Shown piece by piece: positions 16,475 through 24,108 of a stretch of DNA of 64,000 nt. Within the stretch, counting starts at the first letter, position 1. Every line of letters starts with the position of its first letter. The notes under the pieces are model-generated. The model searched no databases and had not been told where the DNA came from. It saw only the letters and a program-made list of their open reading frames with translations. The stretch is taken from NCBI GenBank assembly GCA_017519185.1, contig JAFWSX010000023.1, positions 1 through 64,000 on the forward strand, written 5' to 3'. The translations under genes were made by a program, and so were the position numbers. The DNA comes from Bacteroidales bacterium. Lineage in GTDB: Bacteria; Bacteroidota; Bacteroidia; Bacteroidales; UBA932.

Positions 16475-17545
16475 TCAACGTTCTTTGCGAACTAATTCGA
16501 AACGGAAGGGCTTGTCAAACTGGCGGCGCGAATAGTATATGACGGAAGGATGCGTGAGGTCCATCACCATTGTCCAGCATGTACCTGACTGGGAAACTGA
16601 CTGGATGGCATCTTGCAGGCTATCCTCGTCCATTGTTCCACCAGCCTGGTCGAATCGCTCGCAGAGTTGCTCGTAACGGTGATCGCCCTCAAGAAGCCCG
16701 ACATTCTTTTTCGCATCGCACAGATAATGATTTGCTACTGCGGGAGACTCCACCACGACAAGGTCATTGTCGACATATTCCACTACCACACTCCGGCCGG
16801 AGGCATCGGAGATGGCATAATGATGAGCAGAGCCGATGTCGGAATGCATATCGATACCGCGGAGCAGTTCCAGGGCCTCGTCCACATCGGCGGCATTCCT
16901 GAGCAGGTAACTGATGGCCGAACTCGTGGTAAGCGCCGGTTTTCCGGTATTCTGGTGTGTCTCCACCTGGTCCCCTGCCATGAGATCAGCAATGGCCAGG
17001 CCTTTCTCGTTAATCCCGTCCAGGGCGAAGAAGAGTCCGCTCAAGGCCATATACTGGTTTGCGAACCCTTCCGGCAGCCATCCATCGCCGAACCCGAAGA
17101 AATCCCCGTCGAATGTAGTTATGGTCTCATAGCCGTGTTTGGGTATGGTGTGAAGGATGATGCCCGTTGCGTCCGGTTCTCCTGTCGCCGTTCCCCAGTC
17201 ATAGTTCCTTCCCATCATTACTCCGTTTTCAGGAGTGCGGACCGTCAGTGCGGAGCAGCCGTACGGCTCAGTTGCGGGCGTGGGTTTCGGCGGATTGTAG
17301 AAACCTTTCGACAGGAAAGACATCAAGTATCCGGCCAGTTCACCGGAACTGCGTCCTCCGCCCTGCTCGATCAGGCCTGCAAATCCGTCATCTCCTTTGT
17401 ATTCCATATAATAGAACCGCTCGTCCAGTTTCTGGACGGACATGGCACCTTTGACCAGCGGGCCGAAGAGTATCCAGGAATAAACGCCAATAACGACAAT
17501 CAGGCCCAGAAGAACCCATAGCGTTATTTTTATTACTTTCTTCAT
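16475..17545 (-). CDS. membrane-anchored Ntn hydrolase, choloylglycine hydrolase/C45-like
   Basis: A 356-residue protein with one N-terminal anchor helix (residues 6-28) and an outward hydrolase domain. The nucleophile candidate is C97 in YGCSALTVR, and the following MMGRNYDWG matches the RNxD region of linear-amide C-N hydrolases and acyl-CoA:6-APA acyltransferase-like proteins. Usually Cys becomes N-terminal by self-cleavage; here about 96 residues would be removed or bypassed. A later ALDGINEKGLAIADL fits the family. The natural amide substrate is unknown. It heads a three-gene operon. Confidence 0.85.
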   Translation of the reverse strand: MKKVIKITLWVLLGLIVVIGVYSWILFGPLVKGAMSVQKLDERFYYMEYKGDDGFAGLIEQGGGRSSGELAGYLMSFLSKGFYNPPKPTPATEPYGCSALTVRTPENGVMMGRNYDWGTATGEPDATGIILHTIPKHGYETITTFDGDFFGFGDGWLPEGFANQYMALSGLFFALDGINEKGLAIADLMAGDQVETHQNTGKPALTTSSAISYLLRNAADVDEALELLRGIDMHSDIGSAHHYAISDASGRSVVVEYVDNDLVVVESPAVANHYLCDAKKNVGLLEGDHRYEQLCERFDQAGGTMDEDSLQDAIQSVSQSGTCWTMVMDLTHPSVIYYSRRQFDKPFRFELVRKER

Positions 17546-17566
17546 CTTAAATTCGATTTGTCTGCG

Positions 17567-17574
17567 CGAATTTA
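17567..17574 (-). promoter_or_regulatory. -7 box (TAAATTCG) of the Ntn hydrolase operon
   Basis: TAAATTCG on the minus strand lies 21 bases before the ATG at 17545, a normal leader spacing. It is followed upstream by TCTCTAAATT context shared with the promoter at 20913. Confidence 0.5.
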
Positions 17575-17613
17575 GAGATAATCAGCGAGAATGGAAACAG
17601 ACTGCCTGTCACT

Positions 17614-17784
17614 GCCGCCTTGTCACAGACCTGACTTGCGGCGACCTCCGTTCGCTTACGCTCACTCCGACCCTCCCATTGCCTGCTTCGTCATCACTGC
17701 GTGATAACTTGCATTCAACGGGCCCCGCCCTCTTTACTTCCGAGGGCGGTAGTGTCGCCTGCAAGTCAGTCTGTTCGGGCGGGC
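17614..17784. repeat. type-2 palindrome-ended repeat, copy 3
   Basis: CAGACCTGACTTGCGGCGAC from 17626 is inverted at the right end, which closes at 17773, giving the same 148-bp core as copies 1 and 2. An inner perfect hairpin CCGCCCTC/GAGGGCGG is present. A type-1 right end follows directly. Confidence 0.85.
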
Positions 17785-17794
17785 AGCTACCATT

Positions 17795-17821
17795 CAGACC
17801 TTCTTTCTTGCTGGGGCGAGG
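17795..17821. repeat. type-1 repeat, right-end fragment
   Basis: CAGACCTTCTTTCTTGC then GGGGCGAGG is the right end of the type-1 element without its left partner, so here a type-2 unit appears to have replaced the rest of a type-1 unit. Confidence 0.75.
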
Positions 17822-17851
17822 CTGACAGGCAACGCGTACGTGTAGGGGAAA

Positions 17852-17909
17852 AGTGGAGCAGGGCCATCGGCTCTGGAGGACATTCTGGGGCAGGTGCGTC
17901 TGCTCCATT
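17852..17909. repeat. type-3 58-bp palindromic repeat, copy 3
   Basis: AGTGGAGCAG at the left and CTGCTCCATT at the right, exactly 58 bases, with the same inner ATTCTGGGGCAGGTG as copy 1. It lies 22 bases before the end of the next gene. Confidence 0.8.
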
Positions 17910-17931
17910 TTGCCCCGGAAGCATTGTTTCT

Positions 17932-18423
17932 TTAAACCTTACCTGTTCTGATGAAATGTCCTTCCTGAATAGCGGCGAATGAAGCGACACTGGCAACGAT
18001 GGCAACAGGCACAAAGGACCAGAACACTGTAGGGACTGAGAGGAAGAGCAAAAGACCTGTCAATTTGTTTGCCTTGGTGTGAGGAAAGCAGAAGCGTCTG
18101 CTGACAATCAGAGCCGAAACTTGATTGGTGATCTTGATGGCTACTATTACCCCTGCCCAGATCCACAGCCAAGTCTGGATCTGAACAACGGGGATAAGCC
18201 GTATGGCGCAAAAAGCGACAAAGCAGATGTCCGCCACACTGTCCAGCACAGCACCGGTCCTGCTCTCGGCGTTCATTTTCCGCGCCAGGTAACCATCCAG
18301 CATATCGCTTATCCCACATAGGCCATAGATTACCCAAAATGCAACACCTGCTGGGTTACAGAACAACAGACTGGTGGCCCCAACGAATCTGAAGGCAGTT
18401 ATTATGTTGGGGATGCGTTTCAC
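17932..18423 (-). CDS. CDP-alcohol phosphatidyltransferase-family membrane protein
   Basis: A 163-residue membrane protein carrying the family signature D-x2-D-G-x2-A-R-x(n)-G-x3-D-x3-D: SDMLDGYLARKMN followed by GAVLDSVAD. All metal-binding aspartates are present. It would transfer a phospho-alcohol from a CDP-linked donor, as in phospholipid head-group synthesis, but the acceptor is unknown and the protein is shorter than PgsA. Its start overlaps the stop of the duplicated gene (ATGA type, 4 bases). Confidence 0.85.
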   Translation of the reverse strand: MKRIPNIITAFRFVGATSLLFCNPAGVAFWVIYGLCGISDMLDGYLARKMNAESRTGAVLDSVADICFVAFCAIRLIPVVQIQTWLWIWAGVIVAIKITNQVSALIVSRRFCFPHTKANKLTGLLLFLSVPTVFWSFVPVAIVASVASFAAIQEGHFIRTGKV

Positions 18424-18854
18424 CCTTCCAGGTTCTTCTTCGCCTGAGGATTATTCTGCCGAATGGCACCGACCTTCGTGCAAATGTCCTTCTCCGGGCA
18501 TCTTGTTATCCTGAAAGTGCAACGTTCGCCCCCTCGGAGTATCGTATTTACAATCTGGACATCGAACCGACTGTCAGACTCAAGCTGCGAAAGAATGAAT
18601 AATATGCTTTGCCTGGAACACTCGCATTGCTCCGGGTTGCTCCTGAGCCCGCACTTCACCTTGGGGCAGGAACATTCCAGATAACTCAGCTCGTAAACCT
18701 TCCCCGGTTCAATCACCCTACCCTGATACGATTTGCTGTTGTACCCTTCCGCGTAAATCCTGTCGAAGTCCCCATCATACTTGGCATATATTTGCTGATG
18801 GATCGGGAGAACTCGGTCTTTAACGCATTCTATGGCTTCTTTTCGGTAATCCAT
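18420..18854 (-). CDS. duplicated Cys-rich protein, soluble form (paralogue 2)
   Basis: A 144-residue protein from the ATG at 18854; the longer frame upstream reads through the next gene's end. Residues 1-117 match paralogue 1 (15881) with few changes, including every cysteine of the core. The C-terminus is replaced by CPEKDICTKVGAIRQ and a short basic tail, so there are no membrane helices. It is coupled to the CDP-alcohol transferase and follows the thioredoxin-like lipoprotein. Function unknown. Confidence 0.72.
   Translation of the reverse strand: MDYRKEAIECVKDRVLPIHQQIYAKYDGDFDRIYAEGYNSKSYQGRVIEPGKVYELSYLECSCPKVKCGLRSNPEQCECSRQSILFILSQLESDSRFDVQIVNTILRGGERCTFRITRCPEKDICTKVGAIRQNNPQAKKNLEG
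18501..18854. repeat. segmental duplication, copy 2 (with 16112-16465)
   Basis: Gap-free partner of 16112-16465 in the same orientation, 2.4 kb apart. Flanking sequence on both sides is unrelated between the copies. Confidence 0.9.
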
Positions 18855-18868
18855 ATAATTAGACACAT

Positions 18869-19942
18869 TTATGGAAGGAGGTCGGAGAGTATGGAGTCGA
18901 GGTCCGGGTGTGGGTCGTTGACAAGGATTTCCCCGGTCTTGCAATCAATCAGGAATACGGCCGGAATGGTCTCGACTCCATATTCCCGGACTGCCTTAAG
19001 GTCTTTGCATAAAACATTGACCCATGTCATCTCATTCTCCGCAACGAAGGTTTTCCACTCCTTGGTTTTGGAATCCTGGGAAACGCTGAATATCTCCAGT
19101 CCCATATCATGATAACGGTCATACACATCCTTCAGCATGGGAAGGGATTGCACGCAGGGGAGGCACCAGGTCGCCCAGAAATCCAGGATGACATAGCGGT
19201 TTGCCGGATTGGCAACAACTGAACTCAGGCTGACACGATTGTTATCCATATCTGGATACTCCATATCGATGTAATGTTGATGAAGGAGATTCACGGCTTC
19301 TTCTGCAGCGTTTTTCCTGTGTTCTTCCGCTTGCGCCCGACGAACCCACCTTTTTTTCATGGTGGCGATATATTTCTTATAGTCCTTGGCCTGGTCCGGG
19401 GACAAATGGTTCAGTATCTCCGACGCTCTGGTAAGATCGCTGGATTCCCTATTGGCATATGCCAAGGCCAGTAGACTCGTCCGTCCATCCCTGATCGCTT
19501 CTTCCCAAAGAGCTTCTTTGGCATCGTCTTCCGCAGTCTGGATCTTATGGTAGGCGTCATTCAGGACCGTTCCTGTCGCACCTGTGTCCATGTCAGACAC
19601 ATCATCGGCGTGCACATCGACAATAACGGTACCGGGCTCCAGGAAGAAATCCTTCAATTGGCCCCCATCCAAAGGATTGGCATAGACATCCTTTGGATCC
19701 CTGGCATACAGGTACACGTGTGTCGGAGCATTGAAACGAGGATGAAACTCGAAGGTCCCATTTTCGACAGTGGCCGTGGCGACAACCTTAAAGTTGTTCC
19801 ATTCATCCTGCAATTCAAGTTCTGCTCCATCCTTGACTCCTTGGATGGAGCCTTTCACGGTGCAATATTCGAACTGGGACTCGCAACCGACAAGGCTGAT
19901 AGCCAGAACGAAGAGGATTGAAATGATGTGAATTTTCTTCAT
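18869..19942 (-). CDS. TlpA/ResA-like thiol-disulfide oxidoreductase lipoprotein
   Basis: A 357-residue lipoprotein with lipobox SLVGC (Cys20). The N-terminal 100 residues form a DUF4369-like beta domain. A helical linker follows, and the C-terminal thioredoxin fold holds the redox motif W259-C-L-P-C263 in FWATWCLPCVQSLP and the cis-Pro loop VETIPAVFLI. It faces the periplasm and would reduce or exchange protein disulfides. It is in the minus-strand module running from 20892 to 17932, between a transglutaminase-like protein and the cysteine-rich paralogue 2, which is a possible redox client. Confidence 0.88.
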   Translation of the reverse strand: MKKIHIISILFVLAISLVGCESQFEYCTVKGSIQGVKDGAELELQDEWNNFKVVATATVENGTFEFHPRFNAPTHVYLYARDPKDVYANPLDGGQLKDFFLEPGTVIVDVHADDVSDMDTGATGTVLNDAYHKIQTAEDDAKEALWEEAIRDGRTSLLALAYANRESSDLTRASEILNHLSPDQAKDYKKYIATMKKRWVRRAQAEEHRKNAAEEAVNLLHQHYIDMEYPDMDNNRVSLSSVVANPANRYVILDFWATWCLPCVQSLPMLKDVYDRYHDMGLEIFSVSQDSKTKEWKTFVAENEMTWVNVLCKDLKAVREYGVETIPAVFLIDCKTGEILVNDPHPDLDSILSDLLP

Positions 19943-19971
19943 TTAATTCCGATTGATCGTTGGATATTATC

Positions 19972-20892
19972 TTATTTTCCGGGAGCGGCCCAGAAAGCGT
20001 CGGCATCTGTTGTAACAATCTCTCCATCGTTGTTAAATACGCCAAAGTTGAATCCGCCAAAGCCTGACGGAACAAGATAGATGTATCGGCCGGCCTCACG
20101 CAATCTATTCTCACCGTCTTCCTGGTAATAGGAAAGCGTCTCCCAGCAACTGAACCAGTAGGTATTCTTGGCCATATATGCGTAGTGCCCGCTCACCTTT
20201 GTGGTGGCTTTATTGAATCCCGGATGATATTGTATCTTTTCACCGGAAATGTAATGCTCCCTGATCTCCCTGAGGGATAGCGGCGTGCCGTCTGGTTCGG
20301 ATGCGTAGTTTCCGCCCATATCGCTGTCGATCATCGCCCACTTGCCGAGTTCGGGAAGCCAGACTTCATTGACCACGTGGCAGTCATTATCATACCTGTC
20401 TTCCGGCATGCAGGTCACAAATCGTGCGTCCAGCCCGGCCGCGAGCATCAGTTCGAATGTGAGTATGCTGTGCAGACGGCAGTTGAATGCGGGTGCGACG
20501 TTCTTGGTATACTCCCACAGGTCGATGGCGTTGCGGTGCTCGGGTTCTATTGCCTGGTTGTCGTGCGGGATGTTTGATGCTACGAACTTGCCGATGGCGA
20601 GTGCTTTGGTCCAGGTGTCTGCTTCTGCGTCGTACAGTGAGTCGAACTGGAAATAGTCTCTGATCTCTTTCGCGCGGACGGGGTCCTGGATTATTTTCAT
20701 TTCAAATGCCGCGGTGTCTTTGGCAAACGGTCCTGATGTGCGAAGCAGATCCACATATTCATCGAACCTTCCTTTGGTTGACGGATGGATTGAGATGGTG
20801 GTATTTCCATTAAGCAAGAAAAGGACACGCACGGTGAACAGAATCCCAATCACGGCGAATATGCCCCAGATAACTTTCAGAAACTTTTTCAT
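19972..20892 (-). CDS. membrane-anchored transglutaminase-like protein
   Basis: A 306-residue protein from the ATG at 20892 (MKKFLKVIWGIF); the open frame upstream is repeat DNA. One N-terminal helix anchors it. The transglutaminase-like core has C138 in FNCRLHSIL, a His in DNDCHVVNEVW and an Asp in WAMIDSDMG, so the Cys-His-Asp triad is intact. Such bacterial proteins are usually proteases or peptide hydrolases of the periplasm. It is the first gene of a four-gene module. Confidence 0.85.
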   Translation of the reverse strand: MKKFLKVIWGIFAVIGILFTVRVLFLLNGNTTISIHPSTKGRFDEYVDLLRTSGPFAKDTAAFEMKIIQDPVRAKEIRDYFQFDSLYDAEADTWTKALAIGKFVASNIPHDNQAIEPEHRNAIDLWEYTKNVAPAFNCRLHSILTFELMLAAGLDARFVTCMPEDRYDNDCHVVNEVWLPELGKWAMIDSDMGGNYASEPDGTPLSLREIREHYISGEKIQYHPGFNKATTKVSGHYAYMAKNTYWFSCWETLSYYQEDGENRLREAGRYIYLVPSGFGGFNFGVFNNDGEIVTTDADAFWAAPGK

Positions 20893-20912
20893 TGGCCACA
20901 AGATTATCACTG

Positions 20913-20920
20913 CGAATTTA
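20913..20920 (-). promoter_or_regulatory. -7 box (TAAATTCG) of the transglutaminase module
   Basis: TAAATTCG on the minus strand, 20 bases before the ATG at 20892. The surrounding bases (GATTATCTC before it) are the same as at 17567, so promoter and flanking DNA may have been copied together. Confidence 0.5.
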
Positions 20921-20950
20921 GAGATAATCAGCGAGAATGCGAAAAGACCG

Positions 20951-21042
20951 CCTCGCCTTGCCGCAGGAAAGCAAGGCCTTCGGGAAGCTCGTTCGCTACG
21001 CTCTCTCCAATCCCTCCTGCTCAGACCTTCTTTCCTGCCTCC
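20951..21042. repeat. type-1 repeat, internally deleted copy E
   Basis: CCTCGCCTTGCCGCAGG at the left and CAGACCTTCTTTCCTGCC at the right, with only about 50 bases between, so about 85 bases of the full element are missing. The right end forms the last codons of the esterase gene at 21021. Confidence 0.75.
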
Positions 21043-21719
21043 AATGCTTTTATGCACCAGGCGAAGGCTGCGGACAGGCGCTTGTCGGCATCCTTAAAAT
21101 GGTTTCCAGAATTCCAGACCAGTGTGCAGTTCTCGCTTCCAAGCAGGACCTTCAGCAGTTCATACTCTTCCCTGACACTGTCACCCACGCGTGAGATGGC
21201 GCGGTTCTTTACGTGCTCTTCCTGGTCGCCCAGGCTCAGATATACCTTTTCTGCCTTGACGGGATGTTCTTTTGCGAAGTCCAGCCAGTCTCTGATCCAG
21301 AGGGAAGGCGAAGCGGCGGCAACTGCGGCAAAACGTTCTGTCTGCGATGCTGACCAGAGGGCAAAAAGGCCGCCCAGGGAATATCCGCCAAGGATGACTG
21401 GTATTTTGCCATATTCCGCTTCCAGCACGGGCAGAAGGGCTTCTGTCACATGGCGTAGCGTATCGGAGGTCATCGTCCCCACTTCTGGCTTCCGGCTGAT
21501 GGCGTCGTCGTGCCAGGGTGTAAGGTCCAGGTTCCAGTCGAAAACCTGAAAGGCGGCAAGCGCAAAGGGTACGCCTGCCTCATCGGCAATCAGCTGAGCT
21601 GTATGGTCGAAGAGACTCCTCTCGTGGGCTCCCAACGGCTGTATAAGAATATAGAGAGGTTGTCCTGAGGCAAAGACAAAGCACTCTCGACCTTCTATGG
21701 TGGTTGTTTTGTGACTCAT
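21021..21719 (-). CDS. alpha/beta-hydrolase, putative esterase (PF00756/IroE-like)
   Basis: A 232-residue cytosolic hydrolase. The nucleophile elbow is GGYSLGGLFAL and the catalytic His is likely in WNSGNHFKDAD; an acidic residue in SLGDQEEHVKN may complete the triad. No signal peptide is present. The length fits small esterases related to siderophore or feruloyl esterases. Its last codons (AGKKV and stop) are formed by the right end of a type-1 repeat, so the C-terminus may have been changed by repeat insertion. Confidence 0.82.
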   Translation of the reverse strand: MSHKTTTIEGRECFVFASGQPLYILIQPLGAHERSLFDHTAQLIADEAGVPFALAAFQVFDWNLDLTPWHDDAISRKPEVGTMTSDTLRHVTEALLPVLEAEYGKIPVILGGYSLGGLFALWSASQTERFAAVAAASPSLWIRDWLDFAKEHPVKAEKVYLSLGDQEEHVKNRAISRVGDSVREEYELLKVLLGSENCTLVWNSGNHFKDADKRLSAAFAWCIKALEAGKKV

Positions 21720-21832
21720 GGATAACTAATCCGTTGCACGCCTGCTACATCCCGAAGCTATTGATACAGCGTATGTACGAATTCAAATTTAGAAAAAAGA
21801 CTGTGATTTCTAGCGAGATTAAAAACTGACCG

Positions 21833-22008
21833 CCTCGCCGATGCCGCAGGAAAGCAAGGCCTTCGGGAAGCTCGTTCGCTTCGCTCTCTCGTACCCTCCC
21901 ATTGCCTGCTTCGTCATGCTGACGCATAACTCGCATTCAACGGGCGCCCTCCCCTTCCCTGGCCGGGTGGCCATGTTCCCTCAGACCTTCTTTCCTGCTG
22001 GGGCGAGG
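21833..22008. repeat. type-1 palindrome-ended repeat, copy F
   Basis: A complete 176-bp element: CCTCGCC and GCAGGAAAGCAAGG at the left, CAGACCTTCTTTCCTGC and GGCGAGG at the right, in inverted relation. The middle shares CCCATTGCCTGCTTCGTCAT and GCATTCAACGGGC with type-2 copy 3. It marks the edge of the AT-rich restriction island; the remaining 100 bases to vsr hold nothing I can name. Confidence 0.85.
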
Positions 22009-22110
22009 CATATTCCTATGAGCGGGTTCGAAATATTGCCACAAACAAGGTAATTGAAGACCAATACTTACTCACATATAGATAACTAAAACTCTAGAAC
22101 GAAGAATATG

Positions 22111-22653
22111 TTATAAAGCCTTTACTTCCTTCAAGAGAGATTGTTCTCTTTCCTTCAAAGCATGCCTATCCCGCCGATATTCTTCCCGCGCTTTTCTTCT
22201 TTCTTCTTGAGCGGCTCGATAAGCCTCCCCGTTCCGGACAATCTCGTCGACTACTCGGTCGATGGTTTCTCCAATGCTCGCCTTCTTCAGCTGACACTCC
22301 CAAATGACGATGACGCTCCACCCTTTCGCCTCCAGCTTCCGCCAGACATCCTGATCTCGCACCTGATTCCTAGCGACCTTAGTAACCCAGAACTCCGTGT
22401 TAGTCTTGGGAACAGTATAATACTTGCAGCCTTTGTGGCCATGCCAGAAACAGCCGTGAATGAAAATGACGGTTCGATGCTTTGGAAGAACTATGTCTGG
22501 ACTGCCTGGAAGACTCTTGGCATTTGCTCGGTAACGAAATCCCCGATGCCATAGGGCATGACGTAGCTTAAGTTCCGGCTTGGTCGAGACAGAACGAACT
22601 TGCGACATAGTATAGTGTCGCAAGTTATTAGTATTAGTTATAATTTCAGCCAT
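22111..22653 (-). CDS. vsr: very short patch repair endonuclease (Vsr)
   Basis: A 180-residue nuclease from the ATG at 22653 (MAEIITNTNNLRHY), which aligns with the usual Vsr start before MSQVRSVSTKPELKLR. The core LPGSPDIVLPKHRTVIFIHG with FWHGHKGC and the Trp-rich VIVIWECQLK are the Vsr signature, including the active-site Asp and Zn-binding Cys/His. It nicks next to T:G mismatches formed when m5C deaminates. It is divergent from the methyltransferase operon. The C-terminal 40 residues are a charged coiled-coil-like extension. Confidence 0.93.
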   Translation of the reverse strand: MAEIITNTNNLRHYTMSQVRSVSTKPELKLRHALWHRGFRYRANAKSLPGSPDIVLPKHRTVIFIHGCFWHGHKGCKYYTVPKTNTEFWVTKVARNQVRDQDVWRKLEAKGWSVIVIWECQLKKASIGETIDRVVDEIVRNGEAYRAAQEERRKAREEYRRDRHALKEREQSLLKEVKAL

Positions 22654-22670
22654 TAATGGTCTCTGACCCG

Positions 22671-22730
22671 CGAATTTAATAAAACCATAGAGTTTGCGCA
22701 ATTATTCATTATATTTGCATTTAACGCAAA
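22671..22730. promoter_or_regulatory. divergent promoter region of the restriction island
   Basis: A minus-strand TAAATTCG box (22671-22678) would serve vsr, and a plus-strand TATATTTG box (22710-22717) the XRE/methyltransferase operon. TTTGCG (22693-22698) and CGCAAA (22725-22730) form an inverted repeat around the plus-strand box, a plausible site for the XRE protein. I see no clear -33 element at the usual spacing. Confidence 0.5.
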
Positions 22731-22742
22731 AATCACAGAGCA

Positions 22743-22937
22743 ATGAAGGAAGAGATAAACCGTCTAAAGGTTATTCTGGCCGAGAAGAATAAAACCAGTA
22801 AATGGCTTGCCGAGCAGTTAGGTCGTGATCAAGCGACCGTTTCTAAATGGTGTACTAACCGTGTCCAGCCTAGTCTTGAGACACTCAAAAGTATCTCAGA
22901 ATTACTAGGCGTGGAACTTAAAGACCTTTTACGATAA
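22743..22937 (+). CDS. small XRE-family regulator (controller-like)
   Basis: A 64-residue helix-turn-helix protein: KWLAEQLGRDQATVSKW holds the HTH, then PSLETLKSISELLGV closes the domain. The size and position, directly before the methyltransferase genes, match restriction-modification controller proteins, which time methylase against nuclease expression. The next gene starts 18 bases later. Confidence 0.85.
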   Translation: MKEEINRLKVILAEKNKTSKWLAEQLGRDQATVSKWCTNRVQPSLETLKSISELLGVELKDLLR

Positions 22938-22955
22938 CAGCAAAAGGAATTGAGC

Positions 22956-24107
22956 ATGAATTTCAAGGCAGTATCATTATTCTCTAGCGCCGGAGTTGCT
23001 GAAACGTATTTCGAGAAGCATGGCATTGAAGTAAAGGTAGCGTCTGAACTCTTAAAGGAACGCGCAACCCTTTATAGCCAGTTATATCCTTCCGTTGAAA
23101 TGGTTCAGGGAGATATTACGGAGGACTCGATATACAAAAAAGTAGTTTCGTTATCAAAAAGAGCTGGTTGCGACTTTCTTCTTGCTACGCCACCCTGTCA
23201 AGGAATGAGTACGGCGGGTCTCATGAAGGAGGATGATCCGAGGAATCGCCTGATATTGGTTGTTATTAGGGCAATTAAAGAATTGAAGCCCAAATACGCC
23301 ATGATAGAAAATGTTCCGGAAATTCTCACCACTAGAATTGAGTATAATGGAGAATGGCAGCTTATCGATAAAATCTTAAAAGACGAATTGGGGCGGGCTT
23401 ATCTTTTCAATGAAAGAATGATTGTAAATGCCATGAATTACGGCGTTGCCCAGTCACGGGAACGTTGCGTGTATCTTCTTAGCAATAAGGATAACGGCGT
23501 CAAGTGGGAGTTTCCTACACCTTCAGATAAAATTACAACAATGCGTGATGCTATCGGTGACTTGCCCTCACTTGACCCGAATATAACTGATATTTCAGAG
23601 GCGGAGCTTCTAGCGATGTTTCCGGACTATTACAAAAAGCGAAACGCCGGTCTTGCGGTATCAAAATGGCATTATCCCCCAAAACACAAATTTCGCCACG
23701 TAATCGCTATGATGCATACTCCGGAGGGACATTCGGCGTGGGAAAATCAAGTTTACTATCCCACGTTAAAAGACGGATCGAAATCGAAGGGATATAAAAA
23801 CACCTATAAAAGGCAATGGTGGGATAAACCGGCTTATACAATAACAAAATATACAAGTAGAATTGGCTCTCAGGAAAATGGCCATCCCGGCTATCCTATT
23901 GTGGATTCGAAGAAAGAAGAGGAGAGAATTTGGTCCGATGCCCGCACTATGACCATTTTTGAGTTAATGAGACTGTCCTCACTTCCAGATGATTGGAACA
24001 TTCCTGACAACACAAGCACAAACGTTATTAGAGAGATTCTTGGCGAAGGAGTACCCCCCAGGTTATTAGAAAGCGCATTAATTGAATTAGAGCGTCAAAT
24101 AAAGTAG
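22956..24107 (+). CDS. DNA (cytosine-5) methyltransferase M1
   Basis: A 383-residue m5C methyltransferase from the ATG at 22956; a TTG two codons earlier is possible. Motif I is reduced (SLFSSAGVAETYF), motif IV is PPCQG with catalytic C81, motif VI is ENVPE and motif VIII is QSRERCVYLL. The C-terminal motif IX/X region is present (LPDDWNIP, GEGVPP). One base separates it from the second methyltransferase, to which it is related. By analogy with LlaJI, each enzyme would methylate one strand of an asymmetric site. Confidence 0.92.
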   Translation: MNFKAVSLFSSAGVAETYFEKHGIEVKVASELLKERATLYSQLYPSVEMVQGDITEDSIYKKVVSLSKRAGCDFLLATPPCQGMSTAGLMKEDDPRNRLILVVIRAIKELKPKYAMIENVPEILTTRIEYNGEWQLIDKILKDELGRAYLFNERMIVNAMNYGVAQSRERCVYLLSNKDNGVKWEFPTPSDKITTMRDAIGDLPSLDPNITDISEAELLAMFPDYYKKRNAGLAVSKWHYPPKHKFRHVIAMMHTPEGHSAWENQVYYPTLKDGSKSKGYKNTYKRQWWDKPAYTITKYTSRIGSQENGHPGYPIVDSKKEEERIWSDARTMTIFELMRLSSLPDDWNIPDNTSTNVIREILGEGVPPRLLESALIELERQIK

Positions 24108-24108
24108 A

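Noticed and set aside
20893..21057. N-terminal extension of the transglutaminase-like frame
   Set aside because: It reads through repeat DNA; the ATG at 20892 starts with a proper membrane-anchor sequence.
13353..22008. Integron attC cassette array
   Set aside because: The intergenic palindromes suggested attC sites, but they lack the RYYYAAC/GTTRRRY pattern consistently, are longer than usual, and no tyrosine integrase is in the window.
22690..22696. -33 box TTTG for the methyltransferase operon
   Set aside because: It lies only 13 bases before the -7 box, too close for the usual spacing of about 19-21.
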